A model generated the notes under the pieces. The model was not told the DNA's origin, did no database searches, and worked only from the letters and a program-made list of their open reading frames with translations. From assembly GCA_036924085.1 (NCBI GenBank), contig JAVGWX010000007.1, positions 30,667,953 to 30,731,952 on the forward strand: a stretch of 64,000 bases of DNA, read 5' to 3'. The stretch comes from Ariolimax columbianus. Taxonomy: Eukaryota > Mollusca > Gastropoda > Stylommatophora > Arionidae. Shown here in pieces: positions 42,455 to 53,294 of the stretch (positions within the stretch are counted from its first letter, which is position 1; each line of letters begins with the position of its first letter). The translations under genes were made by a program, and so were the position numbers.

Positions 42455-43627
42455 ATGCATCAGGCCCTAACATCGTTGGAGGAGTGGGCGAAATCATCGC
42501 TGGTCAAAATAAATGAAGAAAAAACAACCTGTACGATATTCTCGCTTTCAAATAAACCACAGAACACCAAAATATGTCTTAACGGCAAATATCTGCAGCC
42601 AAACGACAATCCAAACTACTTGGGCGTCACATTTGATCAGCGCATGACATGAAAAAGTCAGATCGAGAGAAAGTGAATGAGAGCAAGACAAAGAATGGCA
42701 ATCATGAGGAAACTTGCTGGCATAAGCTGGGGAGCAGACGAAAGAATACTGAAGAAAATGTACACTGGAAGAGTGAGAAAAGTTATCGAGTATGGCATTG
42801 CGGCATGGACAACAGCAGCAAAGGCGAACTTTGATAAAATTAACAAACTTCAAAACCAAGCTATGAGAGTTATAACAGGAGGCATGAAGTCTACGCCAAT
42901 TGTAGAACTTGAAAAGATTACAAATCTGCAATCCATGACCGACAGAAGAGACTGCAGAGCCCAGCAGCAAGCAGAGAAACTCAGAAGACTGACAGACCAT
43001 CCAATGCATCGGAAACTAAATAGATTTGGAAAAGGGAAACTAAAGCGGAGAAACTTTGCAGAAATAGCCAAAGCAAAGATGAACGAAGACCCTATGAACA
43101 CGATAACAACACCAACGCCCATTCCTACTGTACGAAAACCCACATGGAAGCAGCATATCATTCCGGAGGTGGTAGAAAATATACCAGGTATTGGAAACAA
43201 TAACAGCCAGACTGAAAAAGAAAGAAGAGACATAACTCTGAGGTACATAGCGGAACACTACCCAAGCATGGACTGGACCCATGCATACACCGACGGTTCT
43301 ATAACAAACACAACACAGAACGGAGGGGCAGGGGCATTCCTGAGCCTAACAAATGGTAACAAAATAACACTGTCAGTGGCAACTGGAAAATACTCAAGCA
43401 ATTTCAGAGCGGAGGCAGAGGCACTGAAGGCTGCAGTAAAAGCAATGCTGACAGGCGAAAGCAATGTAAGCCAGATAGTCCTGTTTACAGATGCCCTGGC
43501 CGTAGTTACAGCACTAAAAAGCCTGACAAATACTGAACTTAATGATTTAAGAGCAGTACTCTTGTCAACTATGCCAGCAGTACGCACCAAAGAGAGTAGT
43601 GGTACAGTGGGTTCCATCCCACTGTAA
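42455..43627 (+). pseudogene. LINE RT thumb, linker and RNase H start
   Basis: First 42455-42652: MHQALTSLEEWAKSSLVKIN and NDNPNYLGVTFDQRMT, ending where a TGA replaces Trp. The frame 42677-43627 (316 codons) then continues: RVRKVIEYGIAAWTTAAKAN, KLKRRNFAEIAKAKMNEDP, and RNase H with MDWTHAYTDGSITNTTQNG (Asp), NFRAEAEALKAAV (Glu) and LFTDALAVVTAL (Asp). It ends after a scrambled VQWV..H block (SSGTVGSIPL then stop), so the fourth motif is out of frame. Confidence 0.88.
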
Positions 43628-44055
43628 CATCCAAGCAACGAGGAGGCAGACAGACTGGCAAAAGAAGGTGCAGAACTACTACAACCAGATTCTAATGTGA
43701 CCTACGAAGAGTCCAAAGGGTTTATTAGGGCCAGATACATGGCCACATGGGAAACAGAACATACTGGCCACACAAAAAATGATTCCTATTACCAGTTGAA
43801 CAGAAGAGAGCAGGTCGTGGTCTTCAGACTCCGCACAGGCCACAACAGACTGAAGTACCACCTATTCAATAAACTAAAGATAGGTGGCACTGACGAATGC
43901 ACCTGTGGTATAGGGAAAATTACCGCTGAACATCTGCTTCAAAATTGCCCGACATACGAGGACCAGAGAAAGCACATGTGGTCATCACCAGCGGCAACAC
44001 TAGACAAGCTCTATGGCAGTGTCGACAGCCTCAGGAGGACAGCTGCATTCTTCGG
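43628..44055 (+). pseudogene. LINE RNase H end and C-terminal domain
   Basis: Downstream frames encode NEEADRLAKEGAELLQ (final RNase H Asp) and, in 43697-44203, ATWETEHTGHTKNDSYYQL, FRLRTGHNRLKYHLF and the cluster CTCGIGKITAEHLLQNCP. Reading then enters the poly-G tract and non-LINE DNA, so the ORF track end beyond 44055 is not real protein. Confidence 0.85.
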
Positions 44056-44092
44056 GGGGCGGGGGGGGGGGGGGTTGGGGGGGGGGGGGGGT
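44056..44092. repeat. Poly-G tract
   Basis: G-rich run with two interruptions; replaces the expected LINE 3' tail. Confidence 0.9.
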
Positions 44093-44450
44093 AAGGTTGT
44101 TTTTCTGTTGTTGATCTGTCCATTTAATATCTTTCTAGTAGTCACTGTGTTCAGTTTTACCTCCTTTTATTTTTGTTTGGGGGATACAAATTATTGTCGC
44201 TAATTTGTCAATTTGTTTATATATTTAGTGGATACATTAGCTTTGCTTTCTTCATTAATTTACATTTTTAGGTTAATTTAATTGTTTACTCAATGGTTGC
44301 ATTTTTTAAATTTACTTGCATACTTTTTTAGTTTATCGTTTTTCTCGTTAATCTGTCAATTTAATTGCCTTTCAAGTGGTCGACATTAATGAAATTGTGG
44401 TTGTTTTCGGTCATTATACTTTCCATTTTATTATATTTCGTGTAGTTATT
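44093..44450. repeat. Degenerate T-rich minisatellite (right part)
   Basis: Contains repeated CTGTCCATTTAATATCTTTCTAGT-like, AATTTGTCAATTTG and ATCTGTCAATTTAATTGCC blocks resembling those before 41304. Confidence 0.5.
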
Positions 44451-45400
44451 GTGGTTTAGATTTCGTGATATGCTTAATAATAATAAGGTTCTCCAAGGGT
44501 CAGAATACTGTTGCGCCAGTCGATCTCTGAGCAGGGCCACATTAGCAAATCTTGACGAAAAGATAACAGAGAGACAGCCAACTGTCGAAGCCATAATGAG
44601 CGGAGCCTTCCTCTACTGCGCTTTAAACCGACCCTGGGTGGTCGTTAAGTCAGAGAAAAGATGTTTGGAAAACTCAATTGGCTTTTACATCCTGAGTTAG
44701 GCAGACAGTAATGCCGAATTGGGAGAGGCGGCGGCGATTCAAGTTTTCCAAGACAGGTTGGAGTCTTATCTTTGCGGTGGCTTCTACGTTTCGGACAGTG
44801 ATTCCAGCAGATTCTGAGAATACATTTCTGATTTTGCATAGGGAAGGCCTGGAGGCTAGAAATGCCACATTTAAGGGGGGTCCATGTCACAGAGCTAGAC
44901 TGTCCTTAGTTTATTATTTTCTGTCGATTTCCAAAATGTTGGTTCCAGTGCCTATATTTTGTGGAGGAAATAATCGCTGCAGGCGAGCATAGAGGATTGT
45001 GTTTATGGCTGTAATTTCCTCGTATAAATAAAAATACAAAATAAATAGTATGTTCCTTTATGAATTATACGTCATTGCCCTCTGAGCAGAACGGTATCTT
45101 GTTAACTACATTTACATGAATGACGAGGAGTGTGAAAACTCATAGTTCTCATAACACGCTGGATGTTCACACTCATACCGCAGTGTGTTCATCTTATTGT
45201 TGTCTCTTTTTCTGTCACCCATGTTATGCATCTTATGTGTAATGGCAAAAATAAATCAAAACCTGAAATATGTTTTCGAATATTTAAACGGTGACCAATT
45301 TGCAAACCACGAGAGGGACCTGCAGCAAGATGAACGGGTCATCAAGACATACACACACACGCACGCACACACGCACATATAGATATGTATATATTTATTA

Positions 45401-45402
<2 letters not shown>
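44451..45402. other. No gene recognised
   Basis: About 950 bp with no recognised family. Overlapping frames near 44645-44992 on both strands lack motifs. A short (CA)n tract lies at 45350-45374. Confidence 0.4.

Positions 45403-45480
<78 letters not shown>
45403..45480. repeat. (TA)n microsatellite
   Basis: About 38 TA units just before the LINE insertion site. Confidence 0.96.
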
Positions 45481-45481
<1 letters not shown>

Positions 45482-45640
45482 TAGGAGTAATAACAGTATC
45501 TACTGTTTTGAGCGACTCTTTAAACGTCTTGAAAAATGGTTTCCAAATGAGATGTTAAAAGTTGAAGCGTTTTTCATTATACAACTTTTCAGTTTAAAGA
45601 AAATATAGCTGCAAGCCGGATTCTTCTTCATCGTAAGCAG

Positions 45641-46120
45641 TCAGACATCAACCTTTATTTTTTCGAAAAAAGCAGCGGTCATCCTGAGTCTGTCGACACT
45701 GCTATAGAGCTTGTCTAGTGTTGCCACTGGTGATGGCCACATCTGCTCTCTCTTGTCCTCGTATGTCGGGCAGTTTTGCAGCAAATGCTCAGCGGTCATT
45801 TTCCCGTTACCACACGGGCATCCGTCAGTGCCACCTATCTTCAATTTGTTGAATAGCTGGTACCTCAGTCTATTGTGGCCAGTGCCAAGTCTGAAGACCA
45901 CGACCTGCTCTCTTCTGTTCAACTGGTAATGGGCATCGTTTTTTGTGTAGCCAGTATGTTCGGTTTCCCATTTGGTCATGTATCTAGCTTTAATAAGCCG
46001 TTTTGACTCTTCGTATGTCATACTAGTATCTGGTTGTGGTAGTCTTGCACCTTCTTTTGCCAGTCTGCCTGCCTCCTCGTTGCCTTGGATGTTGCAGTGG
46101 GATGAAACCCACTGTACCAC
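45641..46120 (-). pseudogene. LINE RNase H end and C-terminal domain
   Basis: Continuation of the polyprotein after the frameshift near 46180-46200. It begins in the fourth RNase H block (VQWVSSHCNIQGNEEAGRLA), where the usual final Asp is Gly (codon near 46067-46069). Then TKWETEHTGYTKNDAHYQL, FRLGTGHNRLRYQLF and the cluster CPCGNGKMTAEHLLQNCP, ending at the stop just before the tail. The cysteine/histidine cluster is intact here. Confidence 0.88.
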
Positions 46121-46167
46121 TACCCTTTTTGGTGCGGACTGCTGGCATAGTTGACAGAGTACTGCTC

Positions 46168-49100
46168 TTAAATCATTAAGTTCAGTATTTTTCTGGCCAG
46201 GGCATCTGTAAGGATGACTATATGGCTTTCATTCCTTTTACCTGTCACCATTTCTTCCACTGCCGTCCTCAGTGCCTCTTCCTCCGCTCTGAAATTGCTT
46301 GTGTGTTTTCCAGTAGCGAATGACAGTGTTATTTTTCTGCCATTTTGTATGTTCAGAGATGCTCCTGCCCCTCCGTTCTGTGTTGTGTTTGTTACAGAAC
46401 CGTCGTTGTATGCATGGGTCCAGTCCATGCTTGGGTAGTTTTTCGTTTTGTAGCTCAGGGTAGTATCTCTTCTTTCTTTCTCAGTCTGGCAGTTTTTGCT
46501 TCCAATACCTGGTATATTTTCTACCACCTCTGGAAATATATGCTGCCTCCAGGTAGGTTTTCGTACAGTAGAGATGGGCTTTGGTGTTGTTAGTGCGTTC
46601 ATGGGGTCTTCGTGCATCTTTGCTTTGGCTATTTCTGCAAAGTTTCTCCGCTTTAGTGTCCCATTTTCGAAATTGTTTAGTTTCTGGTGCATTGGATGGT
46701 CAGTCAGTCTTCTGAGTTTCTCTGCTTGCTGCTGGGCTCTGCAGTTTCTTCTGTCGGTCATGTATTGCAGTTTTGTAATCTTTTCAAGTTCTGCAATTGG
46801 CGTTGACTTCATGCCTCCTGTTATAACTCTCATGGCTTGGTTTTGGAGTTTGCTAATTTTATCGAAGTTCGCCATTGCTGCTGTTGTCCATGCCGCAATG
46901 CCATACTCGAGAACTGGTCTCACTCTTCCAGTGTACAGTTTCTTTAGTATACTTTCGTCTGCTCCCCAGCTTGTGCCAGCAAGTTTTCTCATGATTGCCA
47001 TTCTTTCTCTGGCTCTCATTCGGTTTCTCTCGATCTGACTTTTCCATGTCATGCGCCGATCAAATGTGACTCCCAGGTAGTTTGGGTTGTCGTTTGGCTG
47101 CAGGTATTTGCCGTTAAGACTTAATTTGGTGTTTTGGGGTTTGTTTGATAGCGAGAATATTGTACATGTCGTTTTTTCCTCCCTTATATTGACCAGCCAT
47201 GAGTTCGCCCACTCTTCCAGCGATGTTAGGGCCTGCTGCATCCGATTTCTCGCTATGGTGAGATTCTTTTCAGAGGTCCACATAGCCAGATCGTCTGCAA
47301 ACATTGAGCAATGGACTCTTCTTGGTATATTCTCTGTTATGTTTTTTATAAACACCAGAAAGAGTGTGGGTGACAGTACTCCCACTTGGGGTACTCCCTG
47401 CTCAAGTGTCACCTTTTTGCTCATCTGCCCTTGTACTTGAACTCTGGCTGTTCTGTCTTTGAGGTAGTGACTGATCCATTTGTACATTTTCCCACAAACT
47501 TCACTTCTTCGTAGCTTGACTCTAAGTCCCTCTTTCCAGACTTTGTCAAATGCCTTTTCTAGGTCCACCCAAACCGCTACTGTGTGTTTTTGCTCCTGGT
47601 ATGCATCTCCTATTTCCTGGGCTATGAGGGCGATCCGATCCTCAGTGGATCTGTGCTGTCTAAAGCCTTTTTGCTGTGGAATTAGTATGTGTTTTTCTTC
47701 CAGATGCCACATCAATCTGGTGTTTATCATACGTTCCATCAGTTTGCCTACGCAGCTCAGTAGGCTGATAGGCCTGTATCCATTTGGATCTGTTTTGTCT
47801 TTTCCTTTCTTTGGTACTGGTACAAGTATTGCGTCTTTCCATGCCTGGGGTACAATACCTCTTTTCCAGCTTTGGTTCAGGACTAATAGTAGTTTCCTCT
47901 TTGCTGTTTGGCCCAGCCCCATCAGCATTTCGTTTGTTATCCCGTCTTTTCCGGGAGATTTTCTTTTCTTTAACGTTCTCATGGCCTCTTCCATTTCATT
48001 CATAGTTAATTTTGCCATCATATGCGTTTCTGGTGCCATATTGATGATGTCGTGCCACTTTTGCTCTTCACTAATGTCTGTATGCCTATCTGCTGGGACA
48101 TCGATGTAGTTTGCTCTTGCATGATGTTCAACAAAGGCGTTTGCTGCTTTTGTTCTAGTGAGCATGTTGTCACCCTGTTTGTTTGTAATTTGTTTGTTTG
48201 ATGGAGTTTCGTCATTCATGGCTCTGACTAGCTTCCATAGTTTGTTCCCTTCTTTGTCTAAATTGAGGCTTTCTGTTTTGTTTTTCCAGCTTTCTTTTGC
48301 TGATTGGTTTAGAGTGTATTTGTATTTCGCCGTGGTGGCTTTGATGGCGATATTTGCCTCCATAGATTTTTCTCTCTCTGCTATGTTCCTAGCATTTGAG
48401 ACTTCATCTTCTGCTTTCTGCAGTTCATCATTCCAGTAGGGCTTGTAGTTTTTCCTTGCCACTCTTGGAATGGTTTCGGTGGCTGCCTGCATTATTGGTT
48501 TATTTAGGCTTTCCACCATGGGTTTCATGTTGTTATTCCGCATGTTGATGGTTTCGCATAGCCCATCTGTCACGGTTGCAAATCTGTCCCAGTCGGCTCG
48601 TTTATAGTTCCAACGTAGGAGCAGATTTGTTTCCTGTTGGCCTACTTCCATATCAAAGTCTAGCCTAATTGGCCTGTGGTCGCTACCTGCCAATTGGTTT
48701 AGCACCTGGCGGTCTATTTTGAGGTGAATATCCACCGTGGAGAAGGCCAAATCTGGAGTAGAGGTGGTATGCCATGTTCTAGAATAGAAGCTAGGGCTAT
48801 CCTCCGGCCTATTGATAAGTTGGAGATGTGTGTCTATCTCCCAATCTTCCACTTCGTCACCTCTGCTGTCTGTGTCCGAGTATACCCATCTCTCCGAGTG
48901 GCTGTTGGAGTCTTTAACTTCCATACTCACGAGCGACAGGTCTTTGTTTGGTGGGCCGTACAGGTTGAAAATGCGCATCTTCGTCTCTTGAGCCATTATG
49001 TCGACTCCTACAATTTCTGCTTGTCCGGTGTAATTAACAGCTACCGCGCTACTAGGTATGCAGTTTCGGGTCAGTATCAGAACCCCTCCTTTGTGACCTT

Positions 49101-49197
49101 CTCTATCGAGACGGAAGGTCTGGTATCCTCTGATTGAGAATTTGTCGTTGTTGTTGAGGTGCGTTTCTTGGATACATGCCACGTCAATCACCTTCAT
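46168..49197 (-). pseudogene. LINE endonuclease-RT-RNase H polyprotein, 1009 codons open
   Basis: Residues 1-180: APE-type endonuclease lacking its first strand (starts just before IQETHL, with the catalytic Glu; PDLAFSTVDIH; GSDHRPI with the final D-H). Residues about 180-400: linker. About 400-720: RT with VWVDLEKAFDKV (Asp545), GVPQVGVLSP (usual GG is VG) and SMFADDLAMW (633-636). About 840-1000: linker and RNase H (Asp932, Glu972, Asp998). The frame then shifts. The Met at 49197 is not the original start: an upstream in-frame TAA lies at 49210-49212, and the true N-terminus continues in another frame to about 49270 (LRILQ, stop, NAEGVINKK). Confidence 0.93.
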
Positions 49198-49269
49198 GCA
49201 AGTGATGTGTTAGGGAAAGCTTTTTGTTAATGACTCCCTCCGCATTCTACTGTAGTATTCTGAGGGTCT

Positions 49270-49824
49270 TATGTTTTTGGTCAATAGATGTTGCCCCATC
49301 ACCATGTGCCTCGACTCCACAACACATGGGTGGGTGACCACCAGTAGCTAAGGGTGGGCCCCTTCGAGTCGTGAGGCCGGCACTCTCGCTGCCTGGCGGG
49401 ACTCCACAGGTTGAGCGCCATACTTTTTTCTGTAAGGTTGTACTGTCATCATACTGCGATATACGTTGCACTGTTACGTTAAGCCTGTGGCCCAGTGCAT
49501 CCGATTTCAACAGGTGTTTCTGTAGGGATGCCCTCCTTAGCCTTTGGCTGTCCCCAGCCTATCTGCAAGGCAGCAATTGTTTTTTTGTCAGAGTTATCTC
49601 TCTTAGGGAAGTTGTCTTACAGGACTATCGAGTCTTCCTCACTCGTGTCTATAGGGTGTGGCGATGATATATGAGATATGATATATGATATGGACTGTGT
49701 ACTGGATTGTACTATCCTGGAAGAGAGGCAGTCTAGTGTGTCTGCCTCCCAGGATCGTCACGTCCTGCCAAAAACGTAGCATGTGCATGTGAGCGGGGTA
49801 TCTCTTTGCTCTTTTTATTTTCTC
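49270..49824 (-). promoter_or_regulatory. Probable LINE 5' untranslated region
   Basis: This segment lies between the start of the endonuclease and the distal target-site duplication, so it is the LINE's 5' region. It contains a SINE-core-like stretch (49441-49510; on the minus strand TTGAAATCGGATGCACTGGGCC then ACAGTGCAACG). It also contains a piece shared with dispersed repeat E (near 49730-49780: GGCAGGACGTGACGATCCTG on the minus strand). LINE 5' regions usually hold an internal promoter; no specific promoter motif was identified here. Confidence 0.65.
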
Positions 49825-49866
49825 GCAAGCCGGATTCAAACCAGCAACGGAGGAGTCTATATTTGT

Positions 49867-50135
49867 ATTACATTCCTTCATGGTGACGGCGTGGCCTAGT
49901 GGTTAAGTGGCACGGCTCATAACCCAAAAGTGCTGGGTTCGATCCCCATCACAGCACCGGCCGTTACCCCGGGGAAGCAAAACCTTAGAAAATGCAGGAG
50001 GAAGCAGACCCTAACATAAAATGATTGCTGAAGTCAGATGCACTGGGCCGACAGGCGCAAAATAAAAACCACTGTGCAACGCACATCGCCTTGGGGATTA
50101 GAGAAATAAGGCGAACGCAAAACAAATTACATTCC
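49867..50135 (+). mobile_element. SINE A, copy 5 with 10-bp TSD
   Basis: ATTACATTCC at 49867-49876 and 50126-50135. A box: CGTGGCCTAGTGGTTAAG. B box: GGGTTCGATCCCC. The core is GCTGAAGTCAGATGCACTGG. It lies immediately outside the full-length LINE. Confidence 0.92.
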
Positions 50136-50239
50136 GTCTCTTTATAAACTCAGCTGCTCGGTTCATGATACGACGATAATGATTTATATTAGTATGTGTG
50201 GATGCTTAATATCACTTAGTGCTGTGACTAACGTACACA
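50136..50239. other. No gene recognised
   Basis: Short unassigned spacer. Confidence 0.4.
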
Positions 50240-50960
50240 CGGCTTTTCTATTGCAAGGTACCGGGACAGATCCTCTGATGAGCTGTCTGATGGTTCCGGG
50301 GAGGCTTGCTCCACTATGAAGCTGAAATCGCTGCACTTGAAGCCGCTTTGTACCATCTGGGGTTGTTTTTGATGCCTTTCTTCAAATAACCGAAACCATT
50401 TTCACATATTCGATGCCAGTTCTACAAGCATTAGAAGTTGCTGGTCATTGTGGACATCACTTTATCCAAATATATCTATACATTAACCACATTATCACTT
50501 CCGGTGCTGTCAAAACAGTTTTGCAGTGGATCTCTGTACACTCAAACACACCTGTCTATGACAGGGCATACAAACTAGCAAAGGAGGGGTCAAGACAAGA
50601 ACAGCAACACATAGCAACAGCTTTACAAACAGTCAGTTCATAAGAACAGCAAACAAAAAAACTTAACAACAGATGAGCCATGAGAAACATGGGAGGGAGG
50701 TCTACAGATATAGTAAATACCCCAATTGAAATGACAGTTTAAATCAACTCACAATGAAGGATCAGAGCACCGTTTTCCGACTGAGACCCCAACAGATCCC
50801 ACTTAACAAGCACCTGAACAGAACCCAACCACAACATACTCCTGAGTGTCAGCTGTGTACACACCCATAAGAAACCATTGATCATCATCTCTTTGGGTGC
50901 TCAACGCTCAACGATTCTAGGAATATGATTATTTCTCTTGGCCGGATACATGGGATACTT
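50240..50960 (+). pseudogene. RNase H-type LINE remnant, third lineage
   Basis: The plus strand carries decayed RNase H: IFDASSTSIRSC-like text with VLQALEVA in another frame, then AVKTVLQWISVHSNTPVYDRAYKLAKEGS (frame 50413-50643), in which the final Asp/Lys-containing helix is recognisable. Further on is a scrambled C-terminal cluster (CQLCTHP near 50845). It differs from the two LINE families above. Stops and frameshifts are frequent. Confidence 0.6.
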
Positions 50961-51231
50961 TGAATGACACTAGACAACAGATGATGAACATGTGCAGCTA
51001 CCATTACATCGAGCCGAAGGGTGACAGCCTGGGTGCTGCTGGATCTGTAACAACAACATCATTGCAAGGTAGCTCTAAAGGATGTCGCATAGCAGAGATG
51101 TTGTCGGAGTTGAAGTGTTAAAGACTTCAAAGTACTATCTTTCACGTTTTATTACGTTTTATCTGACAACTGGGTCGACCTAAACGTGTTGATAACGACG
51201 TTTGAATCCCACACCACTCTGCTACTTCATC
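50961..51231. other. No gene recognised
   Basis: Ends in a CATCATCATCAT tract near 51226-51240. No motif was seen. Confidence 0.4.
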
Positions 51232-52010
51232 ATCATCATCATGTAGCATGTCCTTGGTAGAATATGGCTCTCATCACAGCCATTCGATAGGAATCTTGAT
51301 CAGCAGTCAGCCTATCCACCTGCTACATGTTCATGTTTAGGGTGTACTTGATGTATTGTGTCCATCTATGTCTTGGTCGATCTCTGCGTCGTCTTCCTGA
51401 GGCAATGCCCTCCAGAACTGCTTTTTCCAGTCCTTTCTGGATGTTGGTGTGTGGCCGAAAAATCCATAACTTGCGTGATATAACGTGGTTTATAAGCCAG
51501 TTCGCTTAGACACTCAGATCTTGCAGGATGGTTTTATTTGTTATTTTCTTTACCCAATGTATTTCTAAGATTCTTCTGTACAATTTTGTCTCGCAAGTTC
51601 CCATCCTCTTTCTTAATATGTGTGCAATGGTCCATGGATCTCGCATTCGTACATTGTCCCCGAGAATTCGCATGTTCTTAGGATCTTCAATTATAATTCT
51701 TTGCTGGTATTGTGCCACACATTTTGTATAATATTCAGTTTCTGCATCGCTATTGACAACCGTCTCCTTACTTCCCTTGCACAGTCCCCCATCGTTTATT
51801 ATCAAAGATCCAAGGTATTCAAAGTAATCCACATGTTCAATGTCTTCATTACCAATGGTGATCTTGTGTTGGAGTCCTTGTGTGCCAATAAACATTATCT
51901 TTGTTTTTTTGTTTTTTGTTTTTTTTGGCGTTGAGGAAAATAGTATGGTTTTCATTGTGTTTCTGAGCGGACATAAGCAGTTGTACCAGGTCCTCAGGGC
52001 AATTTATTAC
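51232..52010 (-). pseudogene. LINE RT C-terminal fragment
   Basis: The minus-strand frame 51506-51955 encodes KNKKTKIMFIGTQGLQHK, IEHVDYFEYLGSLIINDGG and ETKLYRRILEIHWVKKITN. Toward lower coordinates (51232-51500) is a decayed tail with CIVGHIMxR-like basic text. Further upstream, 51955-52010 reads DLVQLLMSAQKHNEN, the start of the RT thumb. The catalytic block is missing. It is the same broad group as 6275-7200. Confidence 0.75.
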
Positions 52011-52640
52011 TTAAGCGCTCATAATTCCAAATAAACAAACAATAAAAATAAAAATAACCACTAACGAAGAATTAATAAGACGAAGTCACAGGATGCGTAG
52101 AAAACGTATAATTATTGTCACACAATAATTACTAATTCAATTTCCCTTCACATGACCACAATAGTTGCATTGTGATCACGTGATCATTTGTTAAAAATTA
52201 TCGCGGCGATTTTGATGGTTCAGTCATATGCAGATTAATTATATCACGTGACATTCTCAATTTGTTCCTTAAGTTATGAATAAGTGTTTTATGTGATTCC
52301 CTGCTTTCCATGTGTGAGCCTTTCTTGCCTAGGATGGAGAGTTTGCGCGCCCCATTGATCGAAGGAGCTATGCTGGCCGGAGTTTTACTTCTGTCAGGTT
52401 CACCCAAGCCGGAAAGGTCCTTGGAGAGGGGCCAGACAAAAGGGATGACGAGCAGGTGAAGCCCTATAGGTGTAGCTGCAGCACCCACCAGCGAGTGGTA
52501 CATGCTGTGGGCTGCACCAATCCATTCCAAATTCATTCCTGTGTCGTTCTTTACTTTTTGTCCTCTATCATTTATCTCAATGGATGACGAAGAGATGCAG
52601 ACCAGCGGACATTGCATATATGTCCCTTTATAATGATCTT
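52011..52640. other. No gene recognised
   Basis: The 139-codon minus-strand frame (52198-52617) has no motif I recognise. The rest is AT-rich. Confidence 0.4.
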
Positions 52641-52649
52641 CCAGGTGGC

Positions 52650-52982
52650 GGGGAATGACACATATACCATCACTACAGATGGGCTGGCAAAACTGACAGA
52701 AGAAAGATGAGATCGCGGGTCCAGATGAATGTATGTCCGTGGCAGGACGTGACGATCCTGGGACACAGACACACTGGACTGCCTCACATCAGGGACACTC
52801 GAAAGATGCGCCCATAACCCCCACTTCGCAATCATGATGCCTCTAAGACATGTTTTATACGAGATAGGACGTCGCCTCAACAATTGAGGAGGATGTGTGC
52901 TTTTGTCCGAGAGGCATGGGACTGTCAAGAGCTGCCAACTCACAACTAAAGGGATTATGTCATCATCATCATGTGATTCCTG
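52650..52982 (+). mobile_element. Dispersed repeat family E, copy 2
   Basis: Inverted match to 25561-25880. Phrases: GGCAGGACGTGACGATCCTGG, ACACACTGGACTGCC, CTTTTGTCCGAGAGGCATGG and AGCTGCCAACTC. It ends at a CATCATCATCATG tract. The first phrase is also in the RNase H LINE 5' region. Confidence 0.65.
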
Positions 52983-53294
52983 AGTTAATATATTGGCCTT
53001 TTTAGTTGGAAAGAAAGAATAAGTCCACTCTGCATCGGTGAATATTGTACTGGGCGACACAATAGAGGTGTGCATGGCACTAGCAACTTTTGTATAAAAT
53101 ACATTTTAAGAGAAACCAGCACTACATGACCAAGTACAATGTTGTGTTGAAGGCTTCCTTAAGAAAGTCAAATCTAGGCGTGGTTCTATGCCTCGGCTTG
53201 GGTAGACAAGGACAAGCGATTTTATATTAACACGCTTGGTTTGTTCAGTGCGGGATCGATGTTCTAACTGTGAAGGAGCTGACATCGACGAGCG
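52983..53294. other. No gene recognised
   Basis: No motif or repeat family was assigned in this stretch. Confidence 0.4.

Larger units (their letters stand above)
41305..44055 (+). mobile_element. RNase H LINE, large 5'-truncated copy
   Basis: A 2.75-kb plus-strand copy. It starts in the linker after the endonuclease (MEANIALKA-like region near 41330) and runs through RT, RNase H and the C-terminal cluster to TAAFFG-like residues at about 44050, where a poly-G tract replaces the normal 3' tail. It has several frameshifts and stops. No target-site duplication is readable, because the 3' terminus is lost in poly-G and the flanks are T-rich repeats. Confidence 0.88.
45611..49837 (-). mobile_element. 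RNase H LINE, apparently full-length with 13-bp TSD
   Basis: GCAAGCCGGATTC at 45611-45623 is repeated exactly at 49825-49837. The intervening 4.2 kb is one minus-strand LINE: a 5' untranslated region of about 550 bp, an endonuclease, RT, RNase H and a C-terminal cluster, ending in a short GAAGAAG tail next to 45623. This is the best reference copy of the family in the window. It carries a handful of disabling changes: a Trp-to-stop and a frameshift at the ORF start, a damaged endonuclease motif, and a 22-bp net deletion in RNase H. By domain order it belongs to the RNase H-bearing I/Jockey-group LINEs. The exact clade was not tested. Confidence 0.92.

Noticed and set aside
41305..44055. Target-site duplication for the 41.3-kb LINE copy
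   Set aside because: The 3' end is lost in a poly-G tract and the flanks are repetitive, so no duplication can be read.
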